From NCBI GenBank assembly GCA_025175895.1, contig CM046004.1, positions 15,611,011-15,675,010 of the forward strand: DNA of 64,000 bases. Reading direction: 5' to 3'. The notes beneath the pieces are model-generated. The model was given only the letters and a program-made list of their open reading frames with translations, did no database searches and was not told the DNA's origin. A program made the position numbers and the translations under genes. This stretch comes from Wurfbainia villosa. Lineage: Eukaryota > Streptophyta > Magnoliopsida > Zingiberales > Zingiberaceae. This document shows positions 57,867 to 64,000 of this stretch, in pieces. Each line of letters begins with the position of its first letter. Position 1 is the stretch's first letter.

Positions 57867-59117
57867 GTCCGTTCCGATCGCTTCTTGGCCTCGTTTCGTT
57901 GTTGGATTTTGTTGAGGAAACGTTTCTCCTATTGTTTTCCCGCCCTCCCCCCCGGATTTTGGTTGATCTCTGATCGGATTCGTCCTTTTCCTTTCTTTTC
58001 TCTATGCCATGGCGATCTCCCGCCAAGAATCCGAGTTTCTGAAAACTCACCCTTGTTTTTTATTTGATATTGCAAGTGTTATGGTTATATTAAGTTCAAT
58101 CAAGATGTATGGTTATAAGTTCATTCAAGATGTAGAAAGGGTATTGAGGTTGAATAATTCCCTAGAAATTTGATTTCGAGGACAATGGAATGAATGTGAA
58201 AAAAGGCATGAGCGACGAGAGGGAAGGTTGATTGTGAAGCTAACCCGAGCGCGATTGAATTGGCGTATGAATTTATTGCCCGGTGTTTTCAATCGAGGTG
58301 TGCCCCCAATGTCTTTTGGTATTACTTTTCTGTATCTTGCGATTTTCTTGGGCAAAGAATCGCCTTTCTGCATTTACTATAATCGAGATAATTTTCTCTT
58401 CAAATTGAATTTTGGTAGTTAGTCAAATTGCATAAGCAGGAGGATACACGTTTTACAATTTCGAGAACCAAGACGAACTATTTATGGGTGTTTTTTTGTG
58501 AATAGAAAATACAATTAGGACCTTGCTAGAGTTGCATGGGCAATGGAAGAAGACCAAGATGCGTAGTATCATGCCTATTGTAATTGCCAGTAACGAAATA
58601 CTTTCTTCAGATTCACAATCTCTACGTTTTATGGTTATACACTGCAGTTTTTACTGATAATTTATTTTACCTTTTTTTTTTTTGTAATTTTAATCCCTAT
58701 GTATTGTCCACTACTTAGACAGATTGTATATGCTTGTTGATTTGCACATCTAATAATGGAGTAGAACATCCTCATTGAATTGTGCTTTTAGATTTTATTC
58801 ATTCTGTCTTTATGATTGATCATCATGAAGACAGTCACGGTCCTGAAACATTCTAATTACAATTGAAAGGAAAAAAAAAACATTTGATCAAATAATTGTA
58901 ACTTCTGTGAGTTTCAATGTTACTATTATTAATCGTAGCTTTCGCTTTCTATCTGTTAACATTCAGATATTATCCAGTCCCTTTTTTTGGTCTGGCGCAA
59001 ACTTCTTTTTTTTTAGAATGATCCTGTCTAATTAGAAAACTCAATTACGATACTTCTAATTACTCCCAAACCTGATATTTTTTTCATTGACTACATTGTT
59101 CATTGAAATTTCTTCAG
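57867..59117 (+). other. Leader intron of the CID5/6-like gene
   Basis: 1.25 kb; T-rich, starts GTCCGTTCCGATCG, a typical first intron of a plant housekeeping gene. Frames at 57750-58067 and 58228-58422 are not conserved-looking. Confidence 0.5.
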
Positions 59118-59126
59118 CTGATCAAA

Positions 59127-59788
59127 ATGATGCAAGGGAAATCCACTTTGAATCCTTTTGCTACTCCTTATGTACCTCTTTCGAAACTTCCTTTTGAAAC
59201 AAGAGATGGGTCTTCGGAGAAAACAACTGCTCCTCCTGGACATAATGAGGCTATTGAGAACTCTTTAGAGCTTCAACTTCCAGAATCCTTTTCCTTCAAC
59301 TATGACATCCAGAGCTTTCAAAAACTCGGTCTGTCTGTTGAGTCATCCTCAAAAGTGGGTGAGTTCAATGATCCTACCTTTCCAGACGAGCTTGGTCAAT
59401 TGGAAGATACCATTGCGATACTCGATTGTCTTTCCTCGGCATTTCCTGATATCTCTTTCGATTATCTCTCTGAATTGCTTGCCATAAACCAAGGCGATTT
59501 CCATGATACAATCGATGCGCTGCAGCAGCTTGAGGTAAAGTTTCTTTTCACTTTCATTATCTATATTTTTAGGATCATTAAATAATGGCAGTATGCTAAT
59601 TAATACCTTTCATTCTCCACAACGCACCGTGATTGATTTTGCTTTCTAGACAAAGCACTTCCTTTATATCGATATAGACAAACGACTCATTTAATGGTTA
59701 TTTGCAGAGCGATGTGGATGCACTCGACTATCCAACTGAACCAGCTGTGATTGATGAAAGTTCTAATCTCGGCTTTCATTCAACTTGA
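59127..59788 (+). CDS. PAM2-CUE protein, polyadenylate-binding protein-interacting protein 5/6-like (CID5/CID6)
   Basis: Exons 59127-59534 and 59708-59788 (phase 0 junction LE|SDVD, donor GAG|GTAAAG, acceptor TTTGCAG) give 162 residues, close to the small CID5/6 proteins. A PAM2 motif lies at residues 6-20 (STLNPFATPYVPLSK), the peptide that binds the MLLE domain of poly(A)-binding protein. A CUE domain, a ubiquitin-binding three-helix fold, spans about 98-136 (LDCLSSAFPDISFDYLSELLAINQGDFHDTIDALQQLE) with the FP and terminal leucine signatures. The protein probably links poly(A)-binding protein, and so mRNA, to ubiquitin signals in the cytosol. Start: first ATG after the leader acceptor; a second ATG follows directly. 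No defects. The second exon is only 26 codons and acidic. Confidence 0.88.
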
Positions 59789-60469
59789 CGAAAATTCGAT
59801 GTGGATAGTTGTCTCGCCCTTTGTTTTGCTTCCGCTGAGATAATGCTCCATCTTAAAGCGTGACTGAATTGTATCACCTTTCAAGTGGCCACAAGTTTTG
59901 TACAGTACATGTGCACGCTTTTCTTCTGAAACAAAGCACTAGTTATGATGTAGGTGGCTGTACAGTTTTCTTCCTTGTTTGTTATGGGTCATGTTTTTAT
60001 TGCTCCAGTGATGGTACACTACAGGGAAGTCCGGTCCGTGGAGAATTTAGGTTACAGTGTTTGTGCTTTTGTGAAACTTGATCAAAACGAATGATTGAAC
60101 CTTTAGTGGGTCATGGAAAGGTGACCCCTCAGTGCAATTTGAATTTTAGGACCATGTCTCGGTGCATTGTGGCATGTGGAAGTAACAAGCGCACTGGCCT
60201 ATTAAAATGAAGAAAATATTTAAAGCAAATAAATAATCCTTGGGAAAACATACTAGCACACAGCCAGCATGCATTGAATATCCAATTTAAAAAAGACCAA
60301 TTTTATTCATTAGTGACTTTATATGTTTTTTTTTATTCACATCTATCTTAACTAGAGAAATTTGTTTATGTACTCTCAACCGTACGTGCGAGATCTTCTG
60401 GATCCAAAAATAATCATTATGTTGGTGTCTATAATTTATCTTGATTTTGAATGTTTGTTAATTATAAAA
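59789..60469 (+). other. 3' UTR of the CID5/6-like gene and flank
   Basis: Probably transcribed to about 60,080-60,230; AAATAAATAATCC near 60225 could serve as a poly(A) signal. No gene seen. Confidence 0.4.
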
Positions 60470-61200
60470 TGGACGTGATTAGATCAATAGTCAAATTAAG
60501 ATAGAAATTAAAGTAAATAAAATTCAGATCAAATTAAATCTGAATCAATTCAAAATTCATCTGTGTCATACTAAATTTATTATAATCTAATCAATTTGAT
60601 TCAGCTCGATAGTTATTCGAGTTGACAAATAGACAAAAGGACTTGACAATTATAAATGTGTATTTTTTGATCTTTCTCCATAAAGATGTGCCCTTTAATA
60701 TTCTCTTCATGAGGTGCACTCCTTCTCTATATATATATAAAAGAAGGGGAAAAAAGCAAAAAAGGAATCAATAATCTTCTAATGCTCTATTTTATTTTCT
60801 CTATACTTTTTTTCAATCTCTAACTTGAACATCAGAGGGGTCACACCAAGGTACGCCTCAAATCCTTTTCACTTGTTTTCAAGCCCTTCCAAGTTAACAT
60901 ATAGATGCTCGACGTCCCAAAGTCATGTGTATTCTTGAACTCCTGAAGTTCCGTATATGTCCAACCTCTTGAGGTTTCATATATGCTCAACCTCTTGAAG
61001 TTAAGGCGATGACCAATCTTTCGAAGCCTAGACGACGATTGATCTCCCCAAGCCCAAACGACAATCGATCTTCTGAGACCCAATTGTTGCTTGACTTAAT
61101 GAAGATCTGTAGAAGAATGTCTATCTAACTAGATCGACACATTAAAAACTGACCTGATTCGTACTCAGCCGGTTGAAAAAATTTGATTGTGAGTGCTATG
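60470..61200 (+). repeat. 5' LTR of the Tat-like element
   Basis: Start TGGACGTGATTAGATCAATAG aligns with TGGTCAGGTTAAGTCAATAG at 62914. Ends uncertain, before the TGGCACCGTGG at 61240. Confidence 0.6.
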
Positions 61201-61379
61201 CTGAGTCATCCCATCCACTGAACTCAGATCGAATCAAATTGGCACCGTGGAAATCGAGTTGAGATGTTGAGATGACAGACATGAAAGGAAATTTTGAAAA
61301 ACAAGATTATGCAAGAAGAAGAGTCCTAACTCATGTACCAAGTGTCGAGGTACTATTGAAAGAAAATTTAAGTTAGATT

Positions 61380-61800
61380 GTAGATGTCTTGATTGAAGAA
61401 ATTCTACGAAAGAATATGTTGCAAAATGAAATTGTATCGGTCTCTACCGAATTGCCTCCTGCTCCAACATAAGCATTGGGGCAAACATCGACCTCGTAAG
61501 AAGAATAATCTTGGAAATCCATATCCAGAGAATCCCTCAGAAGAGAAGATAGAAAGGGAAAATCTCCAATGGTTTTTACAAGGAGTAGTCGAAGCACCCT
61601 TTTCTCGGATAACATATTAGCAAAAGAGTTACCAAGACATTTCCGACTTCTCTAGCTCAGAGATTATACTGGGTCGTCAAATCCAAAAGATCATCTCTAT
61701 AGATTCAAAAATGCTTCTTTGTTATATCAGTACATGGATGGAATTAAGTACAGGGTTTTCCTAACTATCATGTCTGAAGGTAGTTTAACAAACTCCCCTA
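61380..61800 (+). pseudogene. Gypsy gag remnant of the Tat-like element
   Basis: In plus frames one can read PRHFRLL (stop) LRDYTGSSNPKDHLYRFKNASLL then YQYMDGIKYRVF, the N-terminal block of the retrotransposon gag domain. It is preceded by basic KHRPRKKN sequence. A stop and indels break it and it stops before the FxLxLxGxA-type end of the domain. Confidence 0.65.
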
Positions 61801-61984
61801 CCCTTCAATTTGTAGTCGATATCCCTCCCAAATTTAAGAAAAATATCATAGTGTAAACTTAGTATATTGCCAGGAGTTTGACCTGTTAAATAGAAAAATG
61901 AATATTTTGTCGTTGAAAGAGATAAGATAGTAATTTAAATTTCAATAAATTTAATAAAGTTTCTTTTTCTTAAAAGTTTTGATA

Positions 61985-62800
61985 ATTTCTTCTAGTTTCA
62001 GGCCGAGGCGTCCATCGACAAATATTCCCTCTAGTCTCGAACTGAGGAATTCATCGATAATTCTTTCCCTCTAGTCTCCGATCAAGATATCTATCGGTAA
62101 AAAATTTTCTCTGGTCTCGGACTGATGCATCCATTAACAACTCTTTCTGGTGTTGGACCGAGGCATCCATCAGCAAAAATTTCCCTCTATTCTCATACTT
62201 AAGTGTCCATCGACAACTTCTTTTGTTCTCGAACTGAGACGTCCATCGGTAAAAATTTTCCTCTAGTATTGAATCAAGGCGCCCACCAATAATTTCCTCT
62301 AGTCTCGAACCGAGACATTCATTGACAACTCCCTTTGGTCTCAGACTGAGGCATCCACCAACAACACTTTTCCTCTGGTCTCGGACTCTATTCTCGGACC
62401 AAGGTGTCTATTGACAACATTTCTCTCTGATCTCAGATCAAGGAATTTATCGACAACATTTCCCTCTAGTATCATACTGAGATGTCCATCGATACTCTTT
62501 CCCTTTGGTCTCAAACCGAGACATCCATCAACACATCAACAACTCTCTTTAGTCTTAGACCGAGGCATCCATTGATAACATTTTCCTCTGGTCTCGGATT
62601 GAGTCGTCCATTGACAACTCCCTCTGGTATTAGACTGAGATGTCCATCGACAACATTTCCCTCTGGTCTCGGACTGAGACATCCATCGACAATTCCCTCT
62701 GGTCTCAAACTGAAATATCCATCATCAACTCCCTCTAGTATCAGACCGAGGCATCCATTAGTAATATTTTCCTCTGATCTTGAATCTCCACCTCTACAGA
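61985..62800. repeat. Minisatellite, about 20 units of 36-42 bp
   Basis: Degenerate head-to-tail units built on CCTCTGGTCTCGGACTGAG and GCATCCATCGACAAC, with variable spacers (ATTTC, AATTTT, TC). It fills the place of most of gag and all of pol in the Tat-like element. Many units are multiples of three and one minus frame (62511-62912) stays open as a repeat of LSPRPEG-like words; I take that as a by-product. Confidence 0.85.
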
Positions 62801-62913
62801 TTATCTTAGTTTTAGATAATGACTCTATGCAAGTCCAGTCAATCGGACTTACATATCCTTTGACTAAACTATATGGGGATACCTGCGATATGGTAGAAGC
62901 AAGCGAGAGCACA

Positions 62914-63727
62914 TGGTCAGGTTAAGTCAATAGTTAAGTTGAGATGAAAGTCAAAGTAAGCAAAATTTGGATCCGATCAAACTGAGTCCATATCAACTCA
63001 ATACTCATTTTAGTCATACCCGAGTTCATTCTGATCGAGTCAGTTTGATTTGGATTGATAGTTATTCAAATCGGCAAGCAAACGAAAGGACTCAGCAATT
63101 ATAATGTGTGTCTTTTTGTCTTCCTTCATAAAGTTGTTTCTTTTGGTTTTCCTTCATAAAAGTGCATCCTTTGGTCATCTCTCCATAAGGTGCACCCCTT
63201 CTCTCCCTATATAAAGGTAAAGGGAAGAAGCAAGAAGGGGATTAAGTAATCTTCTAACATTCTCCTCTATTTTCTCCATACTTTTTTTTATCTCTGACTT
63301 GAGCGTTAGAAGGGTCACGTTAAGATACGTCTCAAGCCTTTCTCATATGTTTTCAAGTCCTTCCAAGTCGACGTACAGATGCTCGACCTCTTGAGATCCT
63401 ATGTACACCCGATCTTCTAAAGTCCCATATATGCTCGACCTCCCAAGGTCTCATATATGCTTAACCTCCCAAGGTCTCATATATGCTCAACCTCCTGAAG
63501 TATAGATGATGATTGATCTATCAAAGTTAGACGACAACTGATCTCTTGAAGACTAGGTGATATTCGATCTTTCGAAGCCTAGGTGGTGATCGATCTTCTG
63601 AGGTCCAATTGTTGTTTGACCTGACGAAGATCTTTAGAAGAAAATTGATCTAACTAGATCGACACATTGAAGGCTGATCTGATTCGTACTCAGTCGATTG
63701 AAAATATTTTATCGTGAGTACTCTGGT
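62914..63727 (+). repeat. 3' LTR of the Tat-like element, truncated
   Basis: Aligns with 60470-61195; has an extra repeat of TTCATAAAG words at 63125-63175 and of CCATATATGCTCGACCTCC at 63425-63490. Cut at 63727 just where the partner reads on to GAGTCATCCC. Confidence 0.65.
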
Positions 63728-64000
63728 TGTTGATACAATCGGCCCAGGTCACGATTAACTAGACTCGAGTGAGACTCGAGTAGGATTTTGATATTTGACA
63801 ATGGGTTTGACCATTGTTTGACAATATGGTTTGATCATATGTTGACCATATGACAAGTGGATGTTTGGGATATCCAAGATCATATGGGAGAGATTGTTAG
63901 GAGGCGATTGGTGGAGCAATCGACCTTAGGTCAAGGGTGACCTAGCTCGAGTAAGACTCGAGTGGAAGTCCAAGTTTGGGTACTTGGAAATGGAAAAGTC
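63728..64000 (+). mobile_element. LTR 5' end of an element B-family retrotransposon (partial)
   Basis: Begins TGTTGATACAATCGGCCC and CAGGTCACGATTAACTAGAC, matching the first 200 bases of the element B LTR, then CTCGAGT..GACTCGAG words and a tandem second start near 63895. Runs off the window, where spacer repeats (CCAAGTTTGGGTACTTGG) begin. Confidence 0.8.

Larger units (their letters stand above)
60470..63727 (+). mobile_element. Non-autonomous Gypsy element, probably Tat type
   Basis: Direct repeats 60470 to about 61200 and 62914-63727 act as LTRs: both hold a TATA box (TATATATATAAAAG at about 60731; CCCTATATAAAG at about 63208) followed by the same CTTCTAA..CTCTATTTTCTC and GATGCTCGAC words. 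After the 5' LTR comes TGGCACCGTGG (61240), like the TGGCGCCG primer site of Tat/Athila elements. A gag remnant and a minisatellite fill the inside; no pol. The 3' LTR is cut off by another LTR at 63728. Confidence 0.72.

Overview
This is plant nuclear DNA. It holds intron-containing genes with GT/AG splice sites (an ER/Golgi retrieval receptor RER1 and a PAM2-CUE protein of the CID5/6 type), a 5'-truncated RTE-type LINE, a CACTA-like element carrying host gene pieces, a foldback MITE, and many LTR retrotransposons primed by initiator tRNA-Met. A monocot, possibly of the ginger order, is my guess from the overall look of the LTR families; nothing in the window proves it.

Layout. 1-3.3 kb: edge of an old LTR element (gag start on the minus strand), a 26-bp minisatellite and a CGAGCAC-rich degenerate repeat. 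3.4-8.5 kb: RER1 on the plus strand, three coding exons; its last intron holds a 1.87-kb LINE with a perfect 17-bp target duplication. 8.9-13.5 kb: a CACTA-like end and GAGACC/GGTCTC subterminal repeats enclosing minus-strand exon fragments of two unrelated genes, a strictosidine synthase-like gene and a plant cysteine oxidase, plus a GC-rich minisatellite. 13.49-13.84 kb: a 355-bp foldback MITE.

14.7-55.6 kb is one tower of nested LTR retrotransposons, resolved here by matching target-site duplications (TSDs). An old degenerate LTR (from 14678) was hit by an LTR now solo (16141-55574, TSD ATTAT). That LTR was hit by a gag-only element (16435-54787, minus, TSD AAGCC). Its 3' LTR received a full-length Gypsy chromovirus (17093-25102, TSD TCACA). 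Its interior received a large non-autonomous element (27658-39833, TSD AAAGG), itself hit by a plus-strand gag-only element (29613-36415), and a Copia-type solo LTR (40031-51432), itself hit by a complete but dead Copia element (40578-49959). The coding regions are riddled with stops of the CAG>TAG, CAA>TAA, CGA>TGA and TGG>TGA/TAG kind, as expected after long cytosine methylation and deamination.

55.6-57.7 kb is AT-rich and featureless. 57.75-60.1 kb carries the CID5/6-like gene (plus). 60.47-63.73 kb is a non-autonomous Gypsy element, probably of the Tat type, with a gag remnant and a long minisatellite where pol should be; its 3' LTR is cut by another gag-only-family LTR (63728) that runs off the window.

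The two intact-looking genes are unrelated housekeeping genes (membrane-protein retrieval; poly(A)-binding protein interaction). Everything between them is mobile DNA. I found no tRNA, rRNA, CRISPR or gene cluster.
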